NCBI GenBank assembly: GCA_944320725.1
Contig: CALUIM010000011.1
Span: 1-64,000, forward strand
DNA length: 64,000 bases
Reading direction: 5' to 3'
Source of the DNA: an uncultured Coriobacteriaceae bacterium
GTDB taxonomy: Bacteria; Actinomycetota; Coriobacteriia; Coriobacteriales; Coriobacteriaceae
Numbering within the stretch: position 1 is the stretch's first letter; each line of letters opens with the position of its first letter. The position numbers and the translations under genes were made by a program. Below the pieces are notes generated by a model. That model was given only the letters and a program-made list of their open reading frames with translations. It had not been told where the DNA came from and searched no databases. Below are positions 44,078 through 55,293 of this stretch, piece by piece.

Positions 44078-45313
44078 CTAGACTCCCCCGTCCTCGCACA
44101 CAAACCCCAGGCCGCGGGCGATACCGCGCGCATCGGCAGCGGCCCAGATGCCGGCAAGGTCTCCCGTGGCAGCACGCGCACGCATGGCGGGCACCGTGTG
44201 AAACCCGTGCTCCACAATGAAGCCGGGCACACCTGCCGTCGCCGCGCCGCGCAGCACGCCGTAGTAATCGCTCGCGCCATCGTCGCGCAGGCGCACATAG
44301 ACCGTTCCCGGCGCGTTCACCTCGTCATTATAGGCGTCCGACCATGCGCGGAGCTCATCTGCACCTGCAACGGCATCGAATTCGTCGCAGGTGGCAATAC
44401 CCGCCTGTGCGCTTGCCCGAGCAAGCTCTGCACCTATGGCGTTGGCCACCTGCAGGGCCTCGGGCGACGTTGCGGCACACGTGTTTGCAATCACCACGGG
44501 CTTCGTGATAGCGAGCGTCTGCTCGAAGGTGGGAGATCCGTTGGCGTTGTCGAGGTTGGCGTTGGTGTGCAGCGAGAAAAAGAGGTCGCAGCCCGCCGCA
44601 AGCTCGCCGCGCAACGCGATATGCCCGCTGTCGAGCGCGCTGTTGGTATAGCCGTCGATGGTGATGTCGCCGGTGCTGCGCGTGAGGCGTACCTCGATGC
44701 CGCAGCTGCGGCGCAGATCGTGAGCAAGGGCGCGGGCCAGCTCGAGCGTGAAATCGCCCTCGCAATAGGGTGCGGCCGGATCGTCTACCACGTTCGCGCC
44801 GCCAAAATGCCCCGGATCCACGCAGACGAGCACATTTGAGGCAAGGATCGCCTCACCCGGCTCCGCGCGCAGCGCCTCCGGCTCGCGTACCTCAACGTCC
44901 ACACGATACCGGTACTGGCGGAGCGTATCGTCTGCAAGCTCATCGATTGCCGCATGCGGCTCGCCCGTCGCCGCGCCATCGGAGGCGACCTCGGCCACAC
45001 ACGTCCACGACGCTGTGTCCTCGCCATCTCCTGCATTGGCGCGCATCACGCGGTAGGCGGTTGCCTCGGCGTCCGTCTCATCGGGCCACGTGAGCGCAAT
45101 TTGTGTACGCGAGACCCTGCTAAAGGCGAGTCCCTCGACGCACACCGCCGTGCGGGCATCGGCCGCAGACGCGGCATTCGCTGCCGCTGCGCTGCCAGAA
45201 GGAGCAGTATCCTCAACGGAGGCACAGCCCGCAAGCGCCATGAGCAGGGCGACCAGTACGGCAAGGCACGCAGCCTGCGCCCTCGTTCTGCTCACTGCGC
45301 TTTTGGCACCCAT
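44078..45313 (-). CDS. N-acetylmuramoyl-L-alanine amidase lipoprotein (Amidase_3)
   Basis: 411 aa. The signal peptide ends in lipobox LAGCAS (Cys30). Residues 58-150 look like a fibronectin-III-type beta domain (FSRVSRTQIALTWPDETDAEATAYRV). The zinc amidase follows: VCVDPGHFG, CEGDFTLELARALA, FFSLHTNANL, VPGFIVEHGFHTVPA (ligands His, Glu, His and catalytic Glu). It cleaves the stem peptide from peptidoglycan outside the membrane. It lies 2 bases upstream of the VWA gene and near ftsEX, which fits a division or wall-turnover role. Confidence 0.9.
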   Translation of the reverse strand: MGAKSAVSRTRAQAACLAVLVALLMALAGCASVEDTAPSGSAAAANAASAADARTAVCVEGLAFSRVSRTQIALTWPDETDAEATAYRVMRANAGDGEDTASWTCVAEVASDGAATGEPHAAIDELADDTLRQYRYRVDVEVREPEALRAEPGEAILASNVLVCVDPGHFGGANVVDDPAAPYCEGDFTLELARALAHDLRRSCGIEVRLTRSTGDITIDGYTNSALDSGHIALRGELAAGCDLFFSLHTNANLDNANGSPTFEQTLAITKPVVIANTCAATSPEALQVANAIGAELARASAQAGIATCDEFDAVAGADELRAWSDAYNDEVNAPGTVYVRLRDDGASDYYGVLRGAATAGVPGFIVEHGFHTVPAMRARAATGDLAGIWAAADARGIARGLGFVCEDGGV

Positions 45314-45336
45314 CGCAATTCCTTCGCTTGCTGCAC

Positions 45337-46227
45337 CTATCGCTCGTCGCCCAGCTCCTTGAAGCCCTCACCCAGGGCCTCGTTGACGTCGGAGATCACC
45401 ATGATGGCATTCTTATCGTGTTCGGCGACAACCGCCTTGAGCATCTGGATCTCGCGCTTGTCGAGGATGACAAAGAGCATGGGCCGCTCCTCGCCCGTCC
45501 ACTCACCGCGCGCCTGGATACGCGTGACGCCGCGCTCGAGGCCGTGCAGGATGTCGTGCGAGATGGCCTCGTAGCGCTCGGAGATGATGAACGCGGCGCG
45601 CTGCGTGTTGCCGCCGTCGACCACACGGTCGAGCACCAGCCCGGTCACCACCATGGAAAGCGCGGCGGCAAGGGCGTTGTCCACCGAGAACACCGGCGCC
45701 GAAGCGGCGCAGATGAGGCAGTCGATCACCATGACGGTCGAGCCGAGCGGCAGTGAGAACTTGCGCGCGATGATCTGCGCAACGGTATCGGATCCGCCCG
45801 TCGAGACGCCGCAGCGAAACGTGAGTCCCAGGCCGACACCCAAGATGATGCCGCCCCACAGCGCCGGCACGAGCAGCTCCGTGTGTGCCAGCGGTACCAC
45901 GAAAGGCGCAAACAGGTCGCAAAAGATGCCGAAGAACATGAAGCCGGTCGCTGTCTGGATGGCGTACATCGCGCCACCCGAACGCACCACGAGCAGCATG
46001 ATCGCTGCGTTCATGACGATGGTCTGAAGACCAACCGGCAGATTCACGCCCGCGCGCGCCGCGAGCTCGTTGATGATGGTTGCGATACCGGTCACGCCGC
46101 CCGCGGCAAGGCCGTGCGGAATGAGAAACATATCCGTCGCAAGCGCCGCGATGGCGCACCCGAAGATGACGAGCGGCAGATCGTGGACGAACTGCGAGCG
46201 GATGAGGTCGGAGATGCTGCGGGACAC
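45337..46227 (-). CDS. YitT-family membrane protein (DUF161 + DUF2179)
   Basis: 296 aa starting at GTG 46227. Five hydrophobic helices with the repeated DUF161 signature (FLIPHGLAAGGVTGIATII and GLGLTFRCGVSTGGSDTVAQII), then the cytoplasmic DUF2179 domain (EAISHDILHGLERGVTRIQARGEWTGEE...MLFVILDKREI). YitT proteins are common in Firmicutes and Actinobacteria; their substrate is unknown. A TACAAT -10-like element lies upstream at 46315-46320 on the minus strand. Confidence 0.87.
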   Translation of the reverse strand: MSRSISDLIRSQFVHDLPLVIFGCAIAALATDMFLIPHGLAAGGVTGIATIINELAARAGVNLPVGLQTIVMNAAIMLLVVRSGGAMYAIQTATGFMFFGIFCDLFAPFVVPLAHTELLVPALWGGIILGVGLGLTFRCGVSTGGSDTVAQIIARKFSLPLGSTVMVIDCLICAASAPVFSVDNALAAALSMVVTGLVLDRVVDGGNTQRAAFIISERYEAISHDILHGLERGVTRIQARGEWTGEERPMLFVILDKREIQMLKAVVAEHDKNAIMVISDVNEALGEGFKELGDER

Positions 46228-46314
46228 CGTGGCCCGTCCTTTCTGCGCACGGCCACCACGCAGGTGTGCCGCCGTACCCTAACAGGCGCATGGTCGATGT
46301 GATGTGCGTGGTGC

Positions 46315-46343
46315 ATTGTAGCACGGGCCATCGGCGCGATGGC
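46315..46343 (-). promoter_or_regulatory. prfB downstream hairpin and candidate yitT-type promoter
   Basis: GCCATCG-GCG-CGATGGC (46327-46343) forms a 7-bp stem 15 bases past the prfB stop. On the minus strand it is followed by GTGCTACAATG, giving a -10 (TACAAT, 46320-46315) for the YitT gene. No clear -35. Confidence 0.4.
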
Positions 46344-46357
46344 GTGCTCGAAACGCC

Positions 46358-47493
46358 CTACTCGGCGTTACCCGTGGCCCAGCGATGGTACCCAATGATG
46401 AACGGATCGAGGTCGCCCTCTTCCAGCACGCTCTCCACGTTGCCCGTCTCAACCCCCGTGCGCAGGTCCTTGACCATCTGGTAGGGATAGAGCACGTAGC
46501 TGCGAATCTGGTTGCCGAAGCCGATCTCGGTCTTGGGGCCGCGAATCTCATCGAGCGTCTCCTCGCGGCGCTCGAGCTCCAGCTCGTAGAGGCGCGCCTT
46601 CAGGATCTGCATGCACGCCGCTTTGTTCTGAATCTGGCTGCGCTCGTTTTGGCAGGTCACCACGATGCCCGTAGGCAGGTGCGTCACACGGACGGCGGAG
46701 TCGGTGGTGTTGACGCCCTGGCCGCCGGGGCCGCTCGCGTGGTACACATCGACGCGGATATCGTCCGGCGCGACCTCGATATCGATGTCGTCGGGCAGCA
46801 CCGGGATCACCTCGACGCCGGCGAACGTGGTCTGGCGGCGCTTCTTGGCATCCGTGGGCGAGATGCGCACCAGACGGTGCACGCCCGCCTCGGCGCGGAG
46901 CATGCCGAACGCGTCCTTGCCCTCCACCGTGATGGTAGCGCGGTCGATACCGATCACCTCGGCTGCGGGACAATCGTTCACGGTGACCTTCCAACCGCGG
47001 CGCTCGCAGTACTTCATGTACATCTTGAAGAGCATGAAGGTCCAGTCCTGCGCCTCGAGACCGCCCTGCCCGGGCTTGATGGTGAGGATGGCGTCGCCAT
47101 GATCGAACTCGCCGGTAAACCAGCTCGAGAGCTCCATCTGATCGATGGCGCGCGTGAGCTCGGCCGCCGTGGTGGCTGCCTCGGCCACCAGGTCGCCCGC
47201 CTCGGGATCGTCGCCCATCTCACCGGCGAGCTCAAGCGCGGCGCGAGCGTCGGAGAGCGCCGTGCGCGCACGCTCCACGCCCTCAACGTCATCGCGCATG
47301 CTCGAAAGCTCCGCCATGTGCGCACGGGCCCGCTCGGCATCGTCCCAGAACCCGGGCGCGGCGCTCTCGGCCTCGAGCGCGGCAATGCGCTCGCGCTTCT
47401 CATCGAGATGCAGGTACTGCTCGACCTCGGCAAGACGCGCGGCAAGCGCGTCGAGCTCCTCGAGCGTTGTGGCGGCAGACGTGGTCTCGGCCA

Positions 47494-47494
<1 letters not shown>
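46358..47494 (-). CDS. prfB: Peptide chain release factor 2 (no programmed frameshift)
   Basis: 378 aa. It ends translation at UGA/UAA. Catalytic GGQ in [15 protein letters not shown] (257-259). The stop-codon recognition tripeptide, SPF in typical RF2, reads SPT here (212-214), within [17 protein letters not shown]; the 45-residue spacing to GGQ confirms the alignment. The gene is one uninterrupted frame, with none of the in-frame UGA used for autoregulatory frameshifting in E. coli. Its ATG overlaps the secA stop as TAATG, so it is translationally coupled to secA. Confidence 0.93.
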
Positions 47495-50316
<2,822 letters not shown>

Positions 50317-50583
50317 GCGACCCTCTTCTTGTATCTCTTGCACGTGATGTGCGGCCTTACCTCACAGCGCTCGCGGCGCCGCGTTTGCGCAGCGCTATAC
50401 GCGAGCGGGCCTGCCGTGCACCGGAATGGCTACAGACAGACAAGCATTACTTTATCCCTTTGTCGCGCATAACAGACGCCGCTCGCCTATGCGCACGGAG
50501 AAACCACGGGTGGGGGCGCATGCTCTACAATCGGGTTTGCCGTGTCATGTGTTTCGCATGGCGCCACGGGCTTAGGAGGACTC

Positions 50584-51171
50584 ATGAGGCTGGCAAAACG
50601 CGAGGTCACCGATACAGAAACACTGCGCGCGATGGTCGATGCCTGCAAAACGGTGCGCCTGGGGCTCGTCGATAGCGAGGGCATCTTCATCGTTCCGGTG
50701 AACTTTGGCTATACGTGGGACGTGCCCGCGCAGGACCCGCGCATCCCCAGCGGCGCCGCTTCGATGAGCACGCGCGCCGGCGCGGTAACCGCCCGCCCCG
50801 CCGCAGCGCCCCATCTCACACTTTGGATCCACTCCGCCACCGAAGGGCGCAAGGCCGCCGCACTCGCCGCCACCGAGGCAGCTGCGACCCCTATTGCCAT
50901 CGAGATGGATATCGAAGACGGCCTGATACACGGCTCGTATGCTTGCGCTTATTCATATGCGTATCGCTCAATCATGGGCATCGGCATCGCGCACGCTGTT
51001 ACCAGCCCTTCAGAAAAACGTCAGGGTCTTGGGCACATCATGGAGCACCTAGCGCCCAGCGAGGAAGCCGCATACACCTCCGAGGCCATCGAACGCGTTG
51101 CCGTCTGGCGCATCGACGTTACCGCGTTCACCGGCAAGCAGCGCGAACCCAAGCGCACAAGGCTGCAATAA
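50584..51171 (+). CDS. Pyridoxamine 5'-phosphate oxidase family protein, NimA-like
   Basis: 195 aa split-barrel flavoprotein. The N-terminal pattern REVTDTETLRAMVDACKTVRLGLVDSEGIFIVPVNFGY is that of NimA-type 5-nitroimidazole reductase relatives. A Pro/Ala-rich insertion of about 25 residues (VPAQDPRIPSGAASMSTRAG) interrupts the usual beta strands after FGYTW. AGGAGG fixes the start, and a -10-like TACAAT lies at 50526-50531. It is divergent from secA. The physiological substrate is unknown; drug resistance is not implied by sequence alone. Confidence 0.8.
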   Translation: MRLAKREVTDTETLRAMVDACKTVRLGLVDSEGIFIVPVNFGYTWDVPAQDPRIPSGAASMSTRAGAVTARPAAAPHLTLWIHSATEGRKAAALAATEAAATPIAIEMDIEDGLIHGSYACAYSYAYRSIMGIGIAHAVTSPSEKRQGLGHIMEHLAPSEEAAYTSEAIERVAVWRIDVTAFTGKQREPKRTRLQ

Positions 51172-51241
51172 CGCCATAAAGCTCTTAAAACAACCCCAAT
51201 ACCGCTAGCGCGATGCCCCATTTATATGTAAGTAGAAATGT

Positions 51242-51379
51242 ATCATATGGGGTTAGGCAATTTTACCGTACGCTTTACGCGCCACACGCTATCATGCCCC
51301 CGCATTTTCCCAGATAAAGCAATCTGGCAAGCCTTGTCTTATCGAACAAAGAGGCCATAATTGCCTAACCCCATATGAT
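51242..51379. repeat. 138-bp element with perfect 21-bp terminal inverted repeats
   Basis: The left arm 51242-51262 (ATCATATGGGGTTAGG...) is the exact reverse complement of 51359-51379, and GAAAT extends both arms outward imperfectly. A central hairpin CCAGAT-AAAGCA-ATCTGG lies at about 51310-51327. The architecture matches the element at 21241-21468 but the arm sequences differ. Confidence 0.7.
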
Positions 51380-51452
51380 TCTATTTCAGTCTCATTTTCC
51401 AAAGGCAATATGCGTCGCAAAACAGCACTGCAAAATGCTATGTCCCAAGAAA

Positions 51453-51587
51453 CATATGCGAAGTGTGGCTCTTTTTCTCTGACCTGCTTTCAGAGTGGCA
51501 TGAAGGCCCATCGTCACCGCAGGTCTTTGAAGGGCCGTCTCGCATTGCGCGCCCCTCGCCGGCCAGTTCATCCACACTTCGCATGTG
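51453..51587. repeat. 135-bp element with 16-bp inverted repeats (one mismatch)
   Basis: CATATGCGAAGTGTGG (51453-51468) and CCACACTTCGCATGTG (51572-51587) pair at 15 of 16 positions. An inner GACCTGC/GCAGGTC pair (51481-51487, 51519-51525) gives the same nested plan as the neighbouring element 73 bases to its left. Confidence 0.6.
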
Positions 51588-51620
51588 ATATTAAATGAGT
51601 AGCATTTCCAAACAAGAAAA

Positions 51621-51650
51621 GGCCCCGCTGCGGCACATCGCAGCGGGGCC
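51621..51650 (-). terminator. Intrinsic terminator of rpmE
   Basis: A perfect 12-bp stem GGCCCCGCTGCG / CGCAGCGGGGCC over a 6-base loop. On the minus strand it is followed by TTTTCTTGTTT. It lies 25 bases past the rpmE stop. Confidence 0.92.
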
Positions 51651-51675
51651 TGTGAGCTCGCTATGTTTGCAGCTG

Positions 51676-52104
51676 CTACTCGGCAGCAGCCTCGGTCTCG
51701 GCGGGAGCCTCAGCGACCTCCTCGGCAGGAGCCTTGGCGGCCTCCTCCTCGGCGCGCTTCGCGGCCTCAGCCTCGTACTTGGCAGCACGCTTGGCCTTCT
51801 CGGCAGCCTTCGCCTCGCGCTCGGCGGCCTTCTTGGCAGCGGCCTCCTCGGCGGCCTTCTGACGCTCGGCCTTCTTGGCGGCCTCGCGCTCGAGGGCTGC
51901 CTGAGCGGCGCCACCGAACTTGTCGGCGAAGCGCTGCACGCGTCCGCCGGTGTCAACGAACTTCTGCTGGCCCGTGTAGAACGGGTGGCACTCGTTGCAG
52001 AGCTCGACGCGGATCTCGGGCACGGTCGAGTGAGTCTTGAAGGTGTTGCCGCAGGAGCAGCGCACCGTGCACTCGACGTAGTCGGGATGGATTCCAGGTT
52101 TCAT
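51676..52104 (-). CDS. rpmE: 50S ribosomal protein L31 (zinc-binding type) with a long C-terminal extension
   Basis: 142 aa; standard L31 is about 70. Residues 1-70 are canonical: [20 protein letters not shown] and [25 protein letters not shown], with zinc ligands Cys16, Cys18, Cys36 and Cys39 (C+ form). Residues 71-142 are an Ala/Glu/Lys-rich charged helix ending in an acidic AP-rich tail. The extension is in frame and shares the gene's codon use, so it is real. AGGAG precedes the ATG. A tandem-hairpin leader lies upstream. Confidence 0.95.
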   Translation of the reverse strand: MKPGIHPDYVECTVRCSCGNTFKTHSTVPEIRVELCNECHPFYTGQQKFVDTGGRVQRFADKFGGAAQAALEREAAKKAERQKAAEEAAAKKAAEREAKAAEKAKRAAKYEAEAAKRAEEEAAKAPAEEVAEAPAETEAAAE

Positions 52105-52128
52105 AGCAGGGACTCCTTATGGTCGCGT

Positions 52129-52173
52129 CCTGGTTGCCGACCAGGACAAAGGCGCCTTGGTTTCCGACCAAGG
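52129..52173 (-). promoter_or_regulatory. Tandem-hairpin 5' leader of rpmE (candidate L31 leader RNA)
   Basis: On the minus strand: CCTTGGT-CGGAA-ACCAAGG (52173-52155), then CCTGGT-CGGCA-ACCAGG (52145-52129), two near-identical stems with five-base loops, 25 bases before the ATG. L31 genes in several actinobacterial groups carry described leader RNAs that bind L31 for autoregulation. This is a likely member of that kind. Confidence 0.65.
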
Positions 52174-52190
52174 CAAAATACAACTTGCCT

Positions 52191-52219
52191 AGAATAGCAC
52201 ACGATGCGTCGCCTGCAAA
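52191..52219 (-). promoter_or_regulatory. Candidate rpmE promoter
   Basis: On the minus strand -35 TTTGCA (52219-52214), a 17-base spacer, and -10 TATTCT (52196-52191). It would start transcription around 52184, placing both leader hairpins in the mRNA. Confidence 0.45.
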
Positions 52220-52425
52220 AGAGCCCGTGCGCACCACAAAGGCTCCACGGGATAACGCGTAGCACCTGTTGCGCGCATGTAACGTCTACGTGCGGAAACG
52301 GTGCGCGCCTACGCGAGGGCGCTACAATTGGGTACGCTACAACGAGTACCCCGCGCGGCGCGAGAGCCGCGCAACCGGATAGGGCCGCCGGACAACCGGG
52401 GCCGCCACGACCGAAAGGACCACCC

Positions 52426-52713
52426 ATGGCCGAGCTCGCCTCGAACCGTATCGTCATCACCGTCCTCGGGCAGAACCGCCCCGGCATCGTCGCGGGCATC
52501 AGCCGCGTGCTGGGCGACGCCGATGTGGACATCCGCGACATCACCCAGAGCATCATCGACGACATCTTCACCATGACCATGATCGCCGACATGGGCGCCT
52601 CCCCGCTCGACTTCACGCAGCTCCAGGAGCAGCTTGCCGAGGCGGGTCGCGGCATCGGCGTAGACGTGCAGATCCAGCGCGAGGACGTCTTCCGCTTCAT
52701 GTACCGGCTCTAG
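52426..52713 (+). CDS. ACT-domain protein (UPF0237 type)
   Basis: 95 aa, a single ACT domain. RIVITVLGQNRPGIVAGISRVLGDADVDIRDITQSIIDDIF has the GxxRPGIVA...LxxxxVxI core of the family. Such small ACT proteins probably bind amino acids as regulators. GAAAGGA precedes the ATG. Longer readings of the frame lack a ribosome-binding site. Confidence 0.92.
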   Translation: MAELASNRIVITVLGQNRPGIVAGISRVLGDADVDIRDITQSIIDDIFTMTMIADMGASPLDFTQLQEQLAEAGRGIGVDVQIQREDVFRFMYRL

Positions 52714-52809
52714 CCGCTCGCCCGCCAAAGCGCCCGGCGCACACGCGGGCGCGCAATAACCATCATCATCACGCGCGCGAGGGAACACGCGGAAATGGAG
52801 GCGACATCC

Positions 52810-54228
52810 ATGCCCATGACCGAACTACACCTCAACCATCCCAGCATCGTGGAGCGCTCAACCGTCGACTTTGCCGAGACGCGCCAGATCACCGACGCCA
52901 CGAAGCGCCTGTACGACGGCGCCGCCATGGTTCCCTATGACGAGGAGCTGTTCCGCGCGCACGACGTCAAGCGCGGTCTGCGCAACGCCGACGGCTCCGG
53001 CGTGGTGGCGGGCCTCACGCGCATCTCGGACGTCCACGGCTACTGCAAAGACGCCAACGGCACCGTAATTCCCGACGAGGGCAAGCTCACCATCTGCGGC
53101 TACGACATCGCCGAGCTTGTCTCAAACGCCCAGCAAGAAGGCCGCTTTGGCTACGAGGAAGTCGTATTTTTGCTGCTTACTGGTGAGCTGCCCCGCCAAG
53201 ACGAGCTCGACGCCCTGCGCGAGCGCATCGCGGGCATGCGCCATCTGCCGAGCGACTACATCCGAGAATTCCCCATGACCACGAAGTCGAAGAGCATCAT
53301 GAACGTGCTCGCACGCGCCGTGCTGCTGCTCTATGCCTTCGACGAAACGCCCGACGACATCGATCCCGCGCATGAGGTCGATGTGGCGCTCTCCCTCATC
53401 GCTCGCCTGCCACGTATCGCCGCCATCGCGCACACCCTGCGCCGCGCCGAGTTCGAGGGCCGCCGCGCCCACATCCCGCTGCCCAACAACTCCTACTCCA
53501 TGGCCGAAACCATTCTGCAGGTGCTGCGCGAAGGCGACGACTTTACCCGCGACGAGGCGATGCTGCTCGACGTGATGCTCATGCTCCACGCCGAACACGG
53601 CGGCGGCAACAACTCGACCTTCGCCTGCCGCGTGCTCTCGAGCTCCGCAACCGACGCCTACTCCGCCTACGCCGCCGCGATTGGCTCGCTCAAGGGGCCG
53701 CGCCACGGCGGCGCCAACTCCAAGGTCATGGCGATGCATGCCGACATCCGCGAGCATGTGCGCCGCTGGGACGACGACGGCGAGATCGCCGGATACCTCA
53801 CCCGCATCTTGAACCGCGAGGCGTTCGACGGGGCCGGCCTCATCTACGGCATGGGGCACGCGGTCTACACGCGCTCCGACCCGCGCGCTGTGCTCTGCCG
53901 GCGCTACGCGGCGCATCTCGCCGAGCAGAAGGGCCTGGGCGACGAGTTCCATCTCATCGAGCGCATCGAGCGGCTTGCGCCGCAGGTCATGCGCGACGTC
54001 CGCGGAACAGACAAGCCCATCTGCGCCAACATCGACCTTTACACCGGCTTCATCTACAACATGCTCGGCGTGCCCGAAGACCTCTACACGCCCATCTTCG
54101 CCGTGGCGCGCATGGCGGGCTGGGCGGCGCACCGCATGGAGGAGCTCTACGGCGCCAACCGCATCATCCGGCCGGCGTATAATTCTGTACTCGACGACGT
54201 GCAGTACATACCGATTGCCGAGCGCTAG
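52810..54228 (+). CDS. gltA: Citrate synthase / 2-methylcitrate synthase family
   Basis: 472 aa from the ATG at 52810, which has GGAGG 8 bases upstream; an ATG at 52795 lies on that site. It condenses acetyl-CoA (or propionyl-CoA) with oxaloacetate. The active-site segments are KGPRHGGANSKVM and YGMGHAVYTRSDPR, with HAEHGGGNNSTFACRVLSS between helices. The N-terminal 80 residues are longer than in the short form. Related long citrate synthases are common in anaerobic gut Firmicutes and Actinobacteria and serve glutamate synthesis. No other TCA genes are near, so the symbol is by homology. Confidence 0.88.
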   Translation: MPMTELHLNHPSIVERSTVDFAETRQITDATKRLYDGAAMVPYDEELFRAHDVKRGLRNADGSGVVAGLTRISDVHGYCKDANGTVIPDEGKLTICGYDIAELVSNAQQEGRFGYEEVVFLLLTGELPRQDELDALRERIAGMRHLPSDYIREFPMTTKSKSIMNVLARAVLLLYAFDETPDDIDPAHEVDVALSLIARLPRIAAIAHTLRRAEFEGRRAHIPLPNNSYSMAETILQVLREGDDFTRDEAMLLDVMLMLHAEHGGGNNSTFACRVLSSSATDAYSAYAAAIGSLKGPRHGGANSKVMAMHADIREHVRRWDDDGEIAGYLTRILNREAFDGAGLIYGMGHAVYTRSDPRAVLCRRYAAHLAEQKGLGDEFHLIERIERLAPQVMRDVRGTDKPICANIDLYTGFIYNMLGVPEDLYTPIFAVARMAGWAAHRMEELYGANRIIRPAYNSVLDDVQYIPIAER

Positions 54229-54263
54229 GCGCGAGGCGCGGGCGCGAGCCTGAAAGGACACCC

Positions 54264-55082
54264 ATGATCTTCTTCTCGGATATGGACGGGACCTTCCTGA
54301 ACTCCCACAAGGAGGTCTGCGACCTTAACTGGCAGGCGCTCGACGCGATCGCGGCGGCGGGCCACCAGTTTGTCCCGTGCACGGGCCGCGCCATGAGCGA
54401 CATCTATCCCGAGATCCTCGACCATCCGGCGGTGCGCTACGTGGTCTCGGCCAACGGCGCCGCGGTAACCGACATCGCCACCGGCAAAGTCATCCACCGC
54501 AAGGACCTGGGCCATGCCCGCGCGTTTTTCTGCCATGAGCTCGCCGAGGGACGCGACGTGACGTTCGACATCTTCGCCGACGGCTGCTGCTACACGCCGC
54601 GCAGTCAGTACGACCGCCTTGAGGAGTTCGTCCCCAACGACCCCTTCATGCTTAAGGGCATGCTTTCCGCACGCGTCCCCTACGACGCCGACGTCCGCGA
54701 CTTCATGCTCTCCTGCAAGCACATCGAGCGCATCGCGTACTACTGGCGCGATCCGGCCGACCGCGACGCCATCGAGATCTCACTGCTCATCGATCCCACT
54801 ATGAGCTGCGTGCGCTCCTATGCCACCAACATCGAGGTATCGGACGCCGAGGCCACCAAGGGCGACGCGCTGATCTGGCTCTGCGAGCACCTGGATATCC
54901 CGCGTACCAACGCCGTGGCGTTTGGCGATAACATCAACGACCTCTCGATGATCGAGGAGGCCGGTCGCGGCGTTGCCGTGGCAAACGCCGAGCGCGAGGT
55001 GCGCGATGCGGCGAACGAGGTATGCGGCGCCAATGACGCCGGCGGCCCCGGCGCCTATATCCTGACGCTCCTCGGCGCCTAG
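54264..55082 (+). CDS. Cof-type HAD-family phosphatase
   Basis: 272 aa, class IIB HAD. Motif I FSDMDGTFLNS (nucleophile Asp6), motif II PCTGRAMSD, motif III KGDALIWL, motif IV FGDNINDLSMIEEAGRGVAVANA. It hydrolyses small phosphorylated metabolites. GAAAGGA precedes the ATG. It lies 35 bases after citrate synthase, possibly in one transcript. Confidence 0.9.
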   Translation: MIFFSDMDGTFLNSHKEVCDLNWQALDAIAAAGHQFVPCTGRAMSDIYPEILDHPAVRYVVSANGAAVTDIATGKVIHRKDLGHARAFFCHELAEGRDVTFDIFADGCCYTPRSQYDRLEEFVPNDPFMLKGMLSARVPYDADVRDFMLSCKHIERIAYYWRDPADRDAIEISLLIDPTMSCVRSYATNIEVSDAEATKGDALIWLCEHLDIPRTNAVAFGDNINDLSMIEEAGRGVAVANAEREVRDAANEVCGANDAGGPGAYILTLLGA

Positions 55083-55293
55083 ACGCACTCCACGCCCCCC
55101 CATCATCGCGGGCGCCCCTCTACAGTTCCCACACAACCTCTCGCACCGAGAGTGCAATCCACGCCGCTCGCCGGTTGCTGGTACACGACGCACCCCCCGC
55201 CCCCTACACTGGAGATTCACCTGAGCAGGCACGCTTCGCCATCTCGCCCGCACAGGTGATGCATCGCCTATACCTATATACAAGGAGGGGCTC

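Larger units (their letters stand above)
51172..51675. other. Convergent intergenic region with two inverted-repeat elements
   Basis: 504 bases, AT-richer than its flanks, with no credible gene. It contains the element at 51242-51379, a second at 51453-51587, and the rpmE terminator. The two elements are each about 135 bases long. Confidence 0.7.
52105..52425. other. Divergent region between rpmE and the ACT-domain gene
   Basis: 321 bases without a gene. The left third is the rpmE leader and promoter. A -10-like TACAAT lies at 52323-52328 for the ACT-domain gene, with no clear -35. Confidence 0.6.

Noticed and set aside
51242..51587. CRISPR array
   Set aside because: The repeats are inverted pairs with different sequences, not regularly spaced direct repeats, and no cas genes occur in the window.
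51172..51675. Retron-type msr/msd RNA
   Set aside because: The inverted repeats invite the idea, but no reverse transcriptase gene is nearby.
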